A stretch of 64,000 nucleotides of DNA, from NCBI GenBank assembly GCA_036154155.1, contig JAYZLP010000020.1:15249-79248 (forward strand), written 5' to 3'. The position numbers were made by a program, and so were the translations under genes. Under the pieces are notes generated by a model. It saw only the letters and a program-made list of their open reading frames with translations. It made no database searches and had not been told where the DNA came from. Shown in pieces: positions 42,802 to 51,698 of this stretch (its first letter is position 1; the number at the start of each line of letters is the position of its first letter). This DNA is from MGIIb-O5 sp036154155 (GTDB taxonomy: Archaea; Thermoplasmatota; Poseidoniia; Poseidoniales; Thalassarchaeaceae).

Positions 42802-44746
42802 CCACGATTACTGCCATAATCAGGAATGACAGGATCTCTCCACCATTAGGCGGGATAATTTCAGAGAAGTCCGCTATTGAATTCGATACTTCGGACGCCT
42901 GACCCGGAGGCCCTCCTCCGCAACCATCGGGCGGAGGTCCAATCCCGGGGCCCCATGTTTCGCCGTGTCCAGAGCAGTCAGCGCCACCTCCTTCCCCATT
43001 CTCAGAGTAAACCTCCCCTCTGTAGCAGTTTATGAAATAGGGAAAACCAATCCCTCCTTCTCCATTCTCCCAGGTTGTGTGATAGTGGTAGATTCCATCT
43101 GGATAGTCCGGCGTTGGACCGTATTGGCCGTTACAAGAATCCAAGTCTCCGATCCCAGGAGAATATTCGTAGTCATCTATTCCGTTATACCCGGTCTCGC
43201 CTTCCTTGAGCCTGTATGAGGATTTCATTTCAGTTAACTCTCCTTCATCATCCCATCCAACGAAACCATAGATTGGGTATCCATCTAAGGCGAAGCCCAC
43301 TATTGGAGAGTGACTTGTGATTGACCTCGTTGACTCCAAGCTGTAATCAGCCCAGGTTTCTCCACTTTCTTCATCGGGGTGCCAGTGCAAACAGTTCGCA
43401 TCGGCGTGGTAGTGAAACTCCCCGCCTGGGCCTGAGTGGGCATGACAGATCCCTAGCCACACATGCTGCCTATCTTCCTCGTAGGCCCCCTCCTGTCCAG
43501 CTACTGCATCCCCACCGGGCCCATCCTCAGGCCCAAAAATAGGCACCCCATTCGCAGCGAAAGCAACTGCTCCCCTTTCCGGTGCCATGGTGCAACCATC
43601 GGTGGAGATAGATGGATCACACCCAGTCTGATTAGTGGGCTCGAGTGGTATCGTCCATACATGTTCCTGTGCGCTTGTGCAGCAGCCGGGTCCAGACTCA
43701 AGGTCGTGATTTGGAAGGCCATTGGCGGAAATTTGTATATGGGTCTCGTTGGTGGTAAAGCTGAGTTGGCAAACGTGATTGTCAAATTCACTAGTGTTGT
43801 AGTCGTCTATTCCTTCAACCTGTTCTGTGGAGTCACACAATAGCACATCTTCCCACCATTCCTCTGTTCCAGCCTCGATCTCCTCCGATTGTTCATCGTA
43901 CTCGCACGAACCGTCATCCTCCTCAGCGCCAGAGTCGTAGTTGTTGGCCTCTGGGTCTGTGCAACCAGTGACTGGCGCTGGCTCGTCGTACTCGCACGAA
44001 CCGTCATCCTCCTCAGCGCCAGAGTCGTAGTTGTTGGCCTCTGGGTCAGTACACCCTTGAGTTGGTTCTGCTTCAGTTTCCAGAACAGTAATGGTGACAA
44101 TTTTCTGACTTGATGTTTCAGTCCATATGCCACACGTAGCCTCTAGTGAGACCGTGGTGTTTTCCTGTAGGTTGGAAAGCTCCAGAATGTAGCCCCCATC
44201 TTCGTCTATTGGCAGCCCTAGGCTGGACTCTTCGATATCGGTGGTGCTCCACCTCAATTCACATGTCGAAGCGTCATCGTGGATTACAAGTCCGGAGATC
44301 GGAGCATCCCCTCCACGTTCAACATGGAACTCGCCCTGAGAAGTCGTAAGCTCCGTTTCACTCTCTTCAGGATAGTGAATAATGAAAGCTTTGGACCACG
44401 ACGTCTCTTGCCCCAGACTGTCTATTGCCACAACCTTCAGTGCATGGCTACCCACATCTAGTTCAGAGATGTCAATTGAGATCACGCCATACTGATCGGG
44501 TAAATCAGCGATTTCATCTCCGTCTAGTGTGACCAATAGTGAGAGGTCTGACATCTTCTCGTCGCTTATGGTGATTCTAACCGTGTCAACCGTGCCTATC
44601 AGTATCGTATCGGGAAGATCGGAGTCAACAGTGGGCGCGCGATTAAGTCCCTCGTCTTCAACGCCGAAGAAAAGGATGCCCGCCATCACACTGGTAATCA
44701 TGAGCCCAGCCAGCATCAATGACCTCGCGGCCCCTCCATCTTCCAT
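42725..44746 (-). CDS. Exported YHYH-domain protein with tandem Cys repeats
   Basis: A 673-residue surface protein. An N-terminal hydrophobic segment (about 8-28) is followed by beta domains, two tandem 30-residue repeats (GCTDPEANNYDSGAEEDDGSC, about residues 234-290) and a YHYH domain with GEFHYH and GIYHYH motifs and a CHAHSGPGG motif. A TM-like segment (SFLIMAVIVV) lies near the end, then 24 residues encoded antisense to pheS. YHYH domains have no proven activity; the His clusters suggest metal binding. It has its own TATA box and heads the exported-protein island. Confidence 0.8.
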   Translation of the reverse strand: MEDGGAARSLMLAGLMITSVMAGILFFGVEDEGLNRAPTVDSDLPDTILIGTVDTVRITISDEKMSDLSLLVTLDGDEIADLPDQYGVISIDISELDVGSHALKVVAIDSLGQETSWSKAFIIHYPEESETELTTSQGEFHVERGGDAPISGLVIHDDASTCELRWSTTDIEESSLGLPIDEDGGYILELSNLQENTTVSLEATCGIWTETSSQKIVTITVLETEAEPTQGCTDPEANNYDSGAEEDDGSCEYDEPAPVTGCTDPEANNYDSGAEEDDGSCEYDEQSEEIEAGTEEWWEDVLLCDSTEQVEGIDDYNTSEFDNHVCQLSFTTNETHIQISANGLPNHDLESGPGCCTSAQEHVWTIPLEPTNQTGCDPSISTDGCTMAPERGAVAFAANGVPIFGPEDGPGGDAVAGQEGAYEEDRQHVWLGICHAHSGPGGEFHYHADANCLHWHPDEESGETWADYSLESTRSITSHSPIVGFALDGYPIYGFVGWDDEGELTEMKSSYRLKEGETGYNGIDDYEYSPGIGDLDSCNGQYGPTPDYPDGIYHYHTTWENGEGGIGFPYFINCYRGEVYSENGEGGGADCSGHGETWGPGIGPPPDGCGGGPPGQASEVSNSIADFSEIIPPNGGEILSFLIMAVIVVRVWASDSTSQDLVGTTAVYRPGLV
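43897..44047 (-). repeat. 61-base perfect direct repeat inside the YHYH gene
   Basis: Positions 43897-43957 and 43987-44047 are identical, 90 bases (30 codons) apart. They encode the two copies of the calcium-binding-like DDGSC repeat. Identity also at third codon positions indicates a recent duplication or gene conversion. Confidence 0.85.
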
Positions 44747-44768
44747 GATTCAATGTGAGGGCAAGGGC

Positions 44769-44775
44769 ATATAAT
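44769..44775 (-). promoter_or_regulatory. TATA box of the YHYH gene
   Basis: On the minus strand the box reads attatat, centred 26 bases before the ATG at 44746. This gives a transcription start at or next to the start codon (leaderless mRNA). Confidence 0.55.
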
Positions 44776-44821
44776 CAATTAAGTGAAAATGCACGAAAAA
44801 TATGCAATGCAATGAAAAACT

Positions 44822-45907
44822 TCACTCCTCAGAAAGAGAGACAATGTCCAGAAGGAACTCCGAGGGGTCCCAGTTGATGCCAGAATAAGCTACTCTTTTC
44901 CTCATCTGCTTGTCAATAATGAAAGTGGTCGTTGAGTGCCCTACCTCATACTGGCCAAGTGATTCGCCATGGGGGTCCGTGGAGCCCTCTGCCGAACTAT
45001 CCCCCGAGCCCTCTATTACGCAGGACAGCCAATCTCCATCCGGTCGTTCGTAGCCTTCGTCACACATGCAGTGGGCATTGGAACCTGAGCCCATAATCCA
45101 ACCGTGGTTATTGCAATCAGAGCCCGGGGGCATCACACTCAGGTTCGCATTGCTGGCCACCCATGCCAAATGGGTATCAGATGTCATTTCAATCGAATCA
45201 AGTCCACCGGGGTATTCCACCCAGGTTTCGTTAGTTATGTCCCAGGAATGAAGGTCCCAATCCCAGGTTTCGTTAGACTCCCAGCCTCCAATTTCCCCGC
45301 TCGAGAAGTTGTAACTAGTATTTGCTTCCACTAATGCCCCCTCGATATATTCGGTACCGTTCATTCCCGATCCCGTAGTGTCTTGCACCAAGGTTGAATT
45401 GTCAGGGAAAAGCACAACCAATCTGTTGAGGCTGTCTTCCGGGGGCTCACTGGCTGCTATGTGCTCGTTGTCCACAATCACATTCCACGATCTGTAAATT
45501 CCCTGAAGTTCAGAAACCGGGCCAGTCAAGTGAGGCCAGCCATATCCCCTCTCCTCGGTCCATTCGGATAAGTGATCGATTGTGTCCCTCGCCGGGTCGA
45601 TGGTTACCGAGACAATCACCACTTCATCGGAATGCCCCCCAAGATTCTCATTGACGTAGTCTAGATTAGACGAAATCACCAAACAAACATCGGGGCAATA
45701 AGTGTAAACAAAGGCTACCACAATCACCTTTCCCTGGTTATCGGAGAGTCTGAACACGTCCCCGTTCTGATCGAATAGGGCGAAATCAGGAGCATCTGGA
45801 GGGTCCTTGTATTCAATCCCAAGAATCTCAATTGACTCGTTTGAGTCTCCTAAGCACCCTGGGGCTAGGATGGACAATGTGATTAGCAAGACCTTTATTT
45901 TCGAAAT
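44822..45907 (-). CDS. SCO1/SenC lipoprotein A, probable AUU start
   Basis: A 361-residue copper-chaperone-like protein. It has a lipobox LAPGC (Cys18), the copper/thiol motif C-x3-C at Cys71 and Cys75 (TYCPDVC) and the ligand His324 in VGHSTTTFIIDKQM. A long insert between them carries an EGF-like Cys segment. SCO proteins deliver copper to CuA sites or reduce thiols. A perfect GGAGGT lies 6 bases before an ATT codon at 45907; starting there gives a proper basic signal peptide (MSKIKVLLIT). The alternative TTG at 45889 is 24 bases from that site and loses the basic region. Confidence 0.8.
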   Translation of the reverse strand: MSKIKVLLITLSILAPGCLGDSNESIEILGIEYKDPPDAPDFALFDQNGDVFRLSDNQGKVIVVAFVYTYCPDVCLVISSNLDYVNENLGGHSDEVVIVSVTIDPARDTIDHLSEWTEERGYGWPHLTGPVSELQGIYRSWNVIVDNEHIAASEPPEDSLNRLVVLFPDNSTLVQDTTGSGMNGTEYIEGALVEANTSYNFSSGEIGGWESNETWDWDLHSWDITNETWVEYPGGLDSIEMTSDTHLAWVASNANLSVMPPGSDCNNHGWIMGSGSNAHCMCDEGYERPDGDWLSCVIEGSGDSSAEGSTDPHGESLGQYEVGHSTTTFIIDKQMRKRVAYSGINWDPSEFLLDIVSLSEE

Positions 45908-45919
45908 AAGATAACCTCC
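45907..45919 (-). promoter_or_regulatory. Strong Shine-Dalgarno placing an ATT start
   Basis: The ggaggt at 45914-45919 (minus strand) is followed by a 6-base spacer and ATT at 45905-45907. An in-frame stop (45923-45925) lies just upstream and no ATG or GTG exists between it and the lipobox. Confidence 0.55.
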
Positions 45920-46644
45920 TACTCATCAATTAGTAGCATAACGTCCTCTAATGCCAACTCAACATTCCAGTCCATGTCTCCCCACCAGACCCTCTGGTTC
46001 ATCTGCTTGTCCACAATGATGGTACCAGTCGTGTGGTCCACCCAATATTCATGGCTCCCGACGTGCTTAACCGAAACATCCCCATCATCCCCTTGCTGGG
46101 TCTCTAGTCCACATCCGTGGTCATCTACTTGCTCTCCTTCGGGTGTTTCGACACAAGTGTCAAATCCATCTGCAACACCATCTCCATCTGTATCGGTGTC
46201 GTACGCAGTAAGGCCCACATCAAACTCCAACCAAACCTCCTCTAGATCGCTCAAATTACCCGTTAGGTGTGGCCACTCAAGGCCCCTTTGCTCCGAGTAA
46301 TCTGCCAATATTGTGTGGTTGTCTGTCCATGGGTCGACGGTAATACTGAGAATCTCAACAGTTTCTCCGTATTCCTCACCCAGCAGCATCTGCAAGTAGT
46401 CAAGATTAGCACTGACTATCGGGCAAATGTCAGGGCATCGAGTGAAAAGGAATGCAATCACAACGACCTTGCCCTCGTACTGCGAGAATGAGAAGTACTC
46501 CCCATTCTGATCGATTAGGAGAAAGTCTGAAACTGGAACCGGCGGGTTGATGTCCTCCCCATAGAAAACATCAGAGTCTTCGTTCCCGAGGCATCCTGGG
46601 AGGGCGATCATTAGTACGGCACAATACGCCCAAAACCTACTCAT
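45919..46644 (-). CDS. SCO1/SenC lipoprotein B
   Basis: A 241-residue lipoprotein with lipobox ALPGC (Cys18), C-x3-C at Cys70 and Cys74 (TRCPDIC) and ligand His204 in VDHTTGTIIVDKQM. It is a paralogue of SCO A: in both the His is exactly 37 residues from the end. The insert between the Cys and His motifs holds a thrombospondin-3-like calcium loop (DTDGDGVADGFDTC) instead of the EGF-like segment. ATG 46644 is chosen; it overlaps the preceding gene by 8 bases. Second-last gene of a four-gene operon (47.2-49.1 kb upstream). Confidence 0.88.
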   Translation of the reverse strand: MSRFWAYCAVLMIALPGCLGNEDSDVFYGEDINPPVPVSDFLLIDQNGEYFSFSQYEGKVVVIAFLFTRCPDICPIVSANLDYLQMLLGEEYGETVEILSITVDPWTDNHTILADYSEQRGLEWPHLTGNLSDLEEVWLEFDVGLTAYDTDTDGDGVADGFDTCVETPEGEQVDDHGCGLETQQGDDGDVSVKHVGSHEYWVDHTTGTIIVDKQMNQRVWWGDMDWNVELALEDVMLLIDE

Positions 46645-47161
46645 CTGACTCCCCCTTCTTGCGTGCAATAATTACTATTGCTAGTCCCAAGAGAATCAGT
46701 GATAGAGGGGAGAAATCAGAATCATTGCCGGCCGCTGCATCGTCTTGGTCATTGTTGAATGAGTAGCTCCCTGGGGCCACATTTTCAGTGTGGTTGTCTA
46801 GTAATATACTCAGGCTAAGTGTTTTCCAAATAGTGCCATTCGAGAAAATCTGAATTTCATAGTCTCCGGATGTCCAATTTATCGGGTCCAGCCAAACTCT
46901 GCACTCGTCATCCGTGCTTGTAGAAGATGGCCCTGCCGTGCAATCAATCTCGTATACTCCATCCGCCCCTATGTCCAACGTTATGACTCTCTCGAAGTCA
47001 ACCACATTGTAGAAAATCAATGTGTCATTCTGCAGTACCTGTGCTGATTCTGGCTGCAAACTCTCTCCTCTCATGACGAAGGCGAATGTGTTGGCCCCAT
47101 GAGCGGACACGGTTGGAGCGATCAACATCACAATCGCCAATGAGACAAGTATCCTTCTCAT
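46637..47161 (-). CDS. Exported, C-terminally anchored beta-sandwich protein
   Basis: A 174-residue protein: signal peptide (about 1-20, cut after VSA, mature end starts HGANT), a roughly 100-residue beta domain with a disulfide-ready Cys pair, a Ser/Asn/Asp linker, a TM helix and an RKKGE tail. The beta domain (TLIFYNVVDFERVITLD) recalls cupredoxin-like folds but no full copper site is seen apart from the N-terminal His. It resembles the protein at 50955-51545. It overlaps the LVIVD gene by 4 bases and the SCO B gene by 8, so it belongs to the same operon. Confidence 0.7.
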   Translation of the reverse strand: MRRILVSLAIVMLIAPTVSAHGANTFAFVMRGESLQPESAQVLQNDTLIFYNVVDFERVITLDIGADGVYEIDCTAGPSSTSTDDECRVWLDPINWTSGDYEIQIFSNGTIWKTLSLSILLDNHTENVAPGSYSFNNDQDDAAAGNDSDFSPLSLILLGLAIVIIARKKGESDE

Positions 47162-49089
47162 TCGTCACTAGCCTCCGCTGACCAAAGCGGAGGGTAGTTG
47201 TATCGAGGGTCAAAATCCTCATCGAACTGCACAACATAGATGCCGCTCACCATCTCTGAAATGAATACAAATCCCCTCGGATCATACTGCAGACCCCAGT
47301 CGAATGGAATCATGCATGAAGCCCAACAATCCGCCATATCGTATCCTAGTGTGTTAGTTGGGTCTTCAATCCACGTAGGTCCGGCTGGAAGGTAGTAACC
47401 AAGGGTGTGCGTTGGAGCTAGCTCCTCAATGCATTTGAACCCGCATTCGGGATTTGGGGACCCGCCAGTCCACACTATCTCTTCCCAAATTTTCCCGTGG
47501 TCAGTCAACCAGTTTCCAGCATGGTAGTGAGTCCAATAGACGTGTCCATTGACTCCTGTATCGCCATTGTGCGGGCTGAAAATGTATCCTCCGGGGATAT
47601 AGTGCTGCGGGTGTTTGGAGCCGTTGGCCAAGGTCCCCTCCCCCGGCAGTCTCCATTTGGATACGAGGAATGGCATTGTGGGGTCAGTAGTATCGATTGT
47701 CCACAGGAATCCCGTATGGCCCGGGTTGCTGCCATATTCGGGAGCAATAATGGTGTAGTGGCGCCAGTTCCCCCCGTAAGTCGCGTCTTCCGGTCCAGTG
47801 CCACATTCCGATGGCCACTTGGACTGGGGCACGTACTCACTAATTCCATTGCAGACCAAGTGGTCGTATGGAACTGCGTAGTGTATGTTGTCGTTGCCCT
47901 GCTCAGCATCTAGCCATTCTTCGGGAGTCATATTGGCATGACCTCCTCCGTCGGGGCCATACCATCCTGAGTCATCAGTAGGGCACCCCAGCCATCTGCC
48001 AACTTCTGGCGGCCAGGAGACTCCAAGTGGATCAGCTACCGAGGGAGGCTCACTGACGTCCACTATTCGAAGACCAGCTCCCCAATAAGAGGCCACAAGC
48101 AGCCGTTGCTTTGTGATAGGGTGAACGAAGTAAACGTGATCGTGATTGAATATCGACCCGCCGCAAGTGGTGTAAGGCTCGGGCGTGTATCCGCCCCACC
48201 TGAGTATTTCCCTGCTGGAATTATCGCCAGTGATCCAAGAGTCGAAACCATTAGGCACGTAGAATACCTGAGTCCCTTTGTAGAATGTTCCGCTACTGCC
48301 TTCAACCATTTCCGGATATGGGTCTGCGCCGAAAAGGAACAGGCTGCATTCTTCATAGGGGTCAAAGGCACCATCCCAGTCGCAATAAACCGCTAGGTCT
48401 TGATTGTGGAATCCGGCTGGCGGGTTGTTCCACTCAGCTACCTTCACAGGACGAGTTTTGTCTCTTACATCAATAACATCGAGCCTGTTAGTTCCACTGT
48501 TTGCATCATCGTCATTAGGTATCGGGTCCAGTTCGCTGTTCGTCAACTCATGGTTCACAAGGACCCAGTTGTTGTCCTTTGTTACCTTTATGTCAATCAT
48601 TCTGGCAACTTCTGCGTAATAGGTGGATAGCAAAATTATGTTATTGGGCTCACTGATATCGAGAATCTCGAATTGGTTGTAGCTAGAAACGTACGCATAG
48701 CAGCCACCAGTTCCATCGCCGTATATCTCGCAGTCCTCATGGAAGTTGCCTTCGATAGCTATCTCTGAGTTGTCCCCCGGTGTCGGTCCGACATTCTTGA
48801 ATTCCTCATCACAAGGCCTACCGGCAGTATCGTCAAGTTCCGCCGGCGGCTTAACATTGCCATCGCAATTCAGATTGTGGTAGTCGATAAGAACCGCATT
48901 CTCAGTCCATAGCCGGTGGGAGAATAAATCATTGTGAGAGTGATTTCCGTCCTCAATCTCCGTCACCGGATCTATCCAGCCAGAGTCCCCTCCTTCATTT
49001 CCACCTGAATCATCCAATATCGACAAGCATCCAGACAGTGGAGCTAGAACCATCAATCCGACCATTACCAAGCACGGACTAACCCGCAT
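47158..49089 (-). CDS. LVIVD-repeat beta-propeller lipoprotein
   Basis: A 643-residue lipoprotein (lipobox LSGC, Cys21) with a His-rich start (DGNHSHND). The body has LVIVD-type propeller blades such as FEILDISEPNNIILLSTYY, LDVIDVRDKTRPV and LRIVDVSEPP. His motifs shared with its neighbour paralogue are FNHDHVYF, FSPHNGDT and THYHAGNW. These are spaced as in metal-dependent propeller enzymes such as the SBP56/methanethiol oxidase group, but this is an inference. The start is ATG 49089. It is the first gene of the operon with the anchored protein and both SCO genes. Confidence 0.82.
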   Translation of the reverse strand: MRVSPCLVMVGLMVLAPLSGCLSILDDSGGNEGGDSGWIDPVTEIEDGNHSHNDLFSHRLWTENAVLIDYHNLNCDGNVKPPAELDDTAGRPCDEEFKNVGPTPGDNSEIAIEGNFHEDCEIYGDGTGGCYAYVSSYNQFEILDISEPNNIILLSTYYAEVARMIDIKVTKDNNWVLVNHELTNSELDPIPNDDDANSGTNRLDVIDVRDKTRPVKVAEWNNPPAGFHNQDLAVYCDWDGAFDPYEECSLFLFGADPYPEMVEGSSGTFYKGTQVFYVPNGFDSWITGDNSSREILRWGGYTPEPYTTCGGSIFNHDHVYFVHPITKQRLLVASYWGAGLRIVDVSEPPSVADPLGVSWPPEVGRWLGCPTDDSGWYGPDGGGHANMTPEEWLDAEQGNDNIHYAVPYDHLVCNGISEYVPQSKWPSECGTGPEDATYGGNWRHYTIIAPEYGSNPGHTGFLWTIDTTDPTMPFLVSKWRLPGEGTLANGSKHPQHYIPGGYIFSPHNGDTGVNGHVYWTHYHAGNWLTDHGKIWEEIVWTGGSPNPECGFKCIEELAPTHTLGYYLPAGPTWIEDPTNTLGYDMADCWASCMIPFDWGLQYDPRGFVFISEMVSGIYVVQFDEDFDPRYNYPPLWSAEASDE

Positions 49090-49139
49090 GCCCCGACGCG
49101 CGCGACCAACGCCTATCAAATTCCCCTTTTGTGGGGCGC

Positions 49140-49153
49140 GGCCCTAAAGGGCC
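49140..49153 (-). terminator. Small hairpin after the membrane LVIVD gene
   Basis: ggccctaaagggcc is a perfect 6-base stem with a 2-base loop placed just after the stop of the 49155-50900 gene. No T tract follows, so it may stabilise an mRNA 3' end rather than terminate. Confidence 0.3.
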
Positions 49154-49154
49154 G

Positions 49155-50900
49155 TCAGAACGTCGAAACTGGCCCATAGGGCTTGTCAATGTCCAATTGA
49201 ACGATGTATAGGCCACTAGTGATACAGGACAGGTATGTGTAACCTTCATGATATTCGGCAGCCCATAGGAAAGGAGTCCAACCGAAGTCATAGAACGCAC
49301 TATCCAAGGGAGTCCCATCAGCACCATGAGGCAGGTGGAAGCCAACCGTGGAGTCCATGTGAACGGCCGTTTTGTTCTCGTCTGAGAGTCCAGCAACCAT
49401 GAGTGTCTCGATATCTACTATCCATAGTCCAGCGTGGTAGCTAGACAAGTATATCCTGCCGTCCCAAGCACCACCGTGGCTATTGTCTGGAAGTCCTGGT
49501 AGACCAGTCTGGAAAATCTGAGTATCTGCGTTATGGGGGCTGAAAAGTAACCACTCTTCCCCGTCCGGTATGTGGTGGTCCCAAGCAAAGGGAATTTCCC
49601 ACCCATGGATCAATTCGGGTTTGAATCTGAGATTTCCATTTACCATTTCATATCCGGTTGTATCTAGAAGGTAGCCCATCCCAGTTCCTACGGTGGTGCT
49701 CAATACTTCTGTGGCGATAATGGTGAGGTGACGCTTACCGACCGGGTATCCAAGGTGACTAGCATCCACCATGTCATCAATCGGCTCTGCGTAGTGGATG
49801 TAAGATGCCCTCCCTCCGTTTTCATTGCTGGTACATCCGCAGTCTATCTCTCCATCACCATCGAAGTCTTCGAACTCCATCCACTGCCCAACCTCTGGTG
49901 CCCTCCAAAGGCAACCAGCCTGGGAACCTCCAGAAGCTCTACACAATGAGCCGTGCCAGAGGTATTCTGCAAGATCCTTTCCTGGATGGGGCACATCCGA
50001 AACGTCGAAGATCCTGAGTCCCGCTTCCCAATAAGCTCCGTAGACATAGGTCCTGGCAAAACGTGGATCATTCGAGTCCTCGCCTGGCCACGTTTGCACC
50101 GTCATATCGTGGATGTAGATCCATCCCCCAAGAGTAGACTCCCACGAAACTTCAGCCTCTCCAAGCTTCACAATCCTAGGCAGATCTCCATAAGCAGCGA
50201 AATTCAGATGTGCAATTGTAATGCCGCCGCATGCATCGCCCTGCCCTACATCGCATGATTCGTAGTCCGGATTAGCGACAAAGATGTACCATTCGTTGTC
50301 GATCATGTGAGTGTAAAGGTTGTGTGGGCCACTCGGGTGGTCAAAGTCGTACCATGAATCCACCCAGCTCGGATTAGACTTGTCCGTGACATCCACTAGT
50401 GTCACTGTGACCTGAGCTGGGTCCTCCCAAGATCCAACATTGGGATCTGCTGCCCCGGGGTCAACAAGCTGATTCTGCACGATTACATATTCCCTAGCAT
50501 TGTATTCCAGATATTTGACATCCAAGACCTGTGTGTTCGGGTCGTAGTAAACCCCAGTAACTGTTGTATTGTATGGATCAGTCACATCGACGATATGCAT
50601 TTCTGACCATCCTGCAATGTATGCATATGTTTTCCCATCAGGGGAGTCTGCAACTTGGACCTCGGCATTACCCGGGGCTGTAAGTGGATTGTAGCTAACT
50701 GGCAATATATTATCCGTGTAAAGAATATGCTGACTAGCGTTTCTATGATCATGCCCCTCTTCCTGGATCAGTGGGTCCTCCATTCCTTCGACAATCGTAG
50801 CACTATCTTCGGTTTCCTCTATCAGCATAATCGACGCCACAACTGCCGCCAAAACACAACCTGCAAAGGCCAGTGCCAGAACTATCCTCCCGGACTCCAC
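49155..50900 (-). CDS. Membrane-anchored LVIVD-repeat beta-propeller protein
   Basis: A 581-residue paralogue of the neighbouring lipoprotein, held by an N-terminal TM helix (about 5-27) rather than a lipid. After a His-rich segment (EEGHDHRNASQH) come LVIVD-type blades: MHIVDVTDPYNTTV, VTLVDVTDKSNPSW, LRIFDVSDVPHPG and LWIVDIETL. Shared His motifs are YIHDMTVQTW, DHHIPDGEEW, FSPHNADT and SSYHAGLW. A calcium-like loop DFDGDGEIDC is inserted. Substrate unknown. It lies 65 bases upstream of the other LVIVD gene and is divergent from a second anchored beta protein. Confidence 0.8.
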   Translation of the reverse strand: MESGRIVLALAFAGCVLAAVVASIMLIEETEDSATIVEGMEDPLIQEEGHDHRNASQHILYTDNILPVSYNPLTAPGNAEVQVADSPDGKTYAYIAGWSEMHIVDVTDPYNTTVTGVYYDPNTQVLDVKYLEYNAREYVIVQNQLVDPGAADPNVGSWEDPAQVTVTLVDVTDKSNPSWVDSWYDFDHPSGPHNLYTHMIDNEWYIFVANPDYESCDVGQGDACGGITIAHLNFAAYGDLPRIVKLGEAEVSWESTLGGWIYIHDMTVQTWPGEDSNDPRFARTYVYGAYWEAGLRIFDVSDVPHPGKDLAEYLWHGSLCRASGGSQAGCLWRAPEVGQWMEFEDFDGDGEIDCGCTSNENGGRASYIHYAEPIDDMVDASHLGYPVGKRHLTIIATEVLSTTVGTGMGYLLDTTGYEMVNGNLRFKPELIHGWEIPFAWDHHIPDGEEWLLFSPHNADTQIFQTGLPGLPDNSHGGAWDGRIYLSSYHAGLWIVDIETLMVAGLSDENKTAVHMDSTVGFHLPHGADGTPLDSAFYDFGWTPFLWAAEYHEGYTYLSCITSGLYIVQLDIDKPYGPVSTF

Positions 50901-50954
50901 GACTCACGGGACACTGGCGGTCATGTTGAAGCCATCGCACCCCTACGGAGGGTC

Positions 50955-51545
50955 ATGAGGGCATCCGAGGTAGTGTTAGCTTCCCTCATCGTAATACTGC
51001 TGGCAACTCCTGTTACAGCTCACGAGCCGAAGGAATATACAATGCTGTTGAAGGAAGAGGGAGTGACTCCAAGTGGGGTTCAATATGGCATACTGGTTGC
51101 TACCGACTACTTGTTCTTCTACAATGTAGATAGCAGGGAAAACACTTCCCACAGGATTCTGATTGACGCCGATTCCGATGGGATTTTCAATGGTGCGGAT
51201 GATATTTCCACAGCGTGGCTTTATCCTTCCTGCGAGTTAAACGAGACCGGCCAAAGGATCGACCCAGATTGCCAGGTCACTGAATTGGTTCTCTTGGACC
51301 CCTCCAACGGGCTAATCCCCGGCAATATCTCAATGATGCACCAGATATTGCACAACGGAACAACGCATGACTCAGTTTTCGTGGTTTCATTCTCTAATGA
51401 CGACCATTCCACACAACCCGTCTCAAACGACGAATCGGAGCAGGAAATTGAGAATGACTCCTCTAGTCAGATTCTGAAGTCAGTCCTTCTACTATCTCTG
51501 GTAGGGATGGCCGTATTGTTGCCTAAGCTACTATCCGATGGCTAG
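50955..51545 (+). CDS. Exported C-terminally anchored beta protein (paralogue)
   Basis: A 196-residue protein: signal peptide (about 1-22, mature end starts HEPKEYT), a beta domain with YLFFYNVDSRENTSHRILID and a Cys pair, an acidic linker and a C-terminal TM helix. Layout and the FFYNV...I(L)ID block match the protein at 46637-47161. The start ATG 50955 follows a cggaggg Shine-Dalgarno. It is divergent from the membrane LVIVD gene, so each LVIVD protein has one such partner. Confidence 0.7.
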   Translation: MRASEVVLASLIVILLATPVTAHEPKEYTMLLKEEGVTPSGVQYGILVATDYLFFYNVDSRENTSHRILIDADSDGIFNGADDISTAWLYPSCELNETGQRIDPDCQVTELVLLDPSNGLIPGNISMMHQILHNGTTHDSVFVVSFSNDDHSTQPVSNDESEQEIENDSSSQILKSVLLLSLVGMAVLLPKLLSDG

Positions 51546-51603
51546 TGAAACACACTGGTTCAATGGGTGCCCTCAAGAACCCATGACCTCCCCGGATATT
51601 CAG

Positions 51604-51680
51604 GGGCGCTTAGCTCAGCTTGGAAGAGCGCCTGGTTTGCAACCAGGCGGCCGGGGGTTCAAATCCCCCAGCGTCCACCA
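51604..51680 (+). tRNA. tRNA-Ala (TGC), CCA encoded
   Basis: Acceptor gggcgct/agcgtcc (one G-U), D-arm gctcagcttggaagagc, anticodon stem cctgg/ccagg with loop tttgcaa (TGC), T-stem gggggttcaaatccccc, and CCA at 51678-51680. A T-rich stretch (ttattttct) follows at once and may terminate transcription. Confidence 0.95.
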
Positions 51681-51698
51681 TTATTTTCTAAATCGGGA

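Noticed and set aside
46141..46200. Calcium-loop sequence in SCO B as a sign of gene fusion error
   Set aside because: The frame runs through and SCO motifs lie on both sides at the same distance as in SCO A, so it is a genuine insert.
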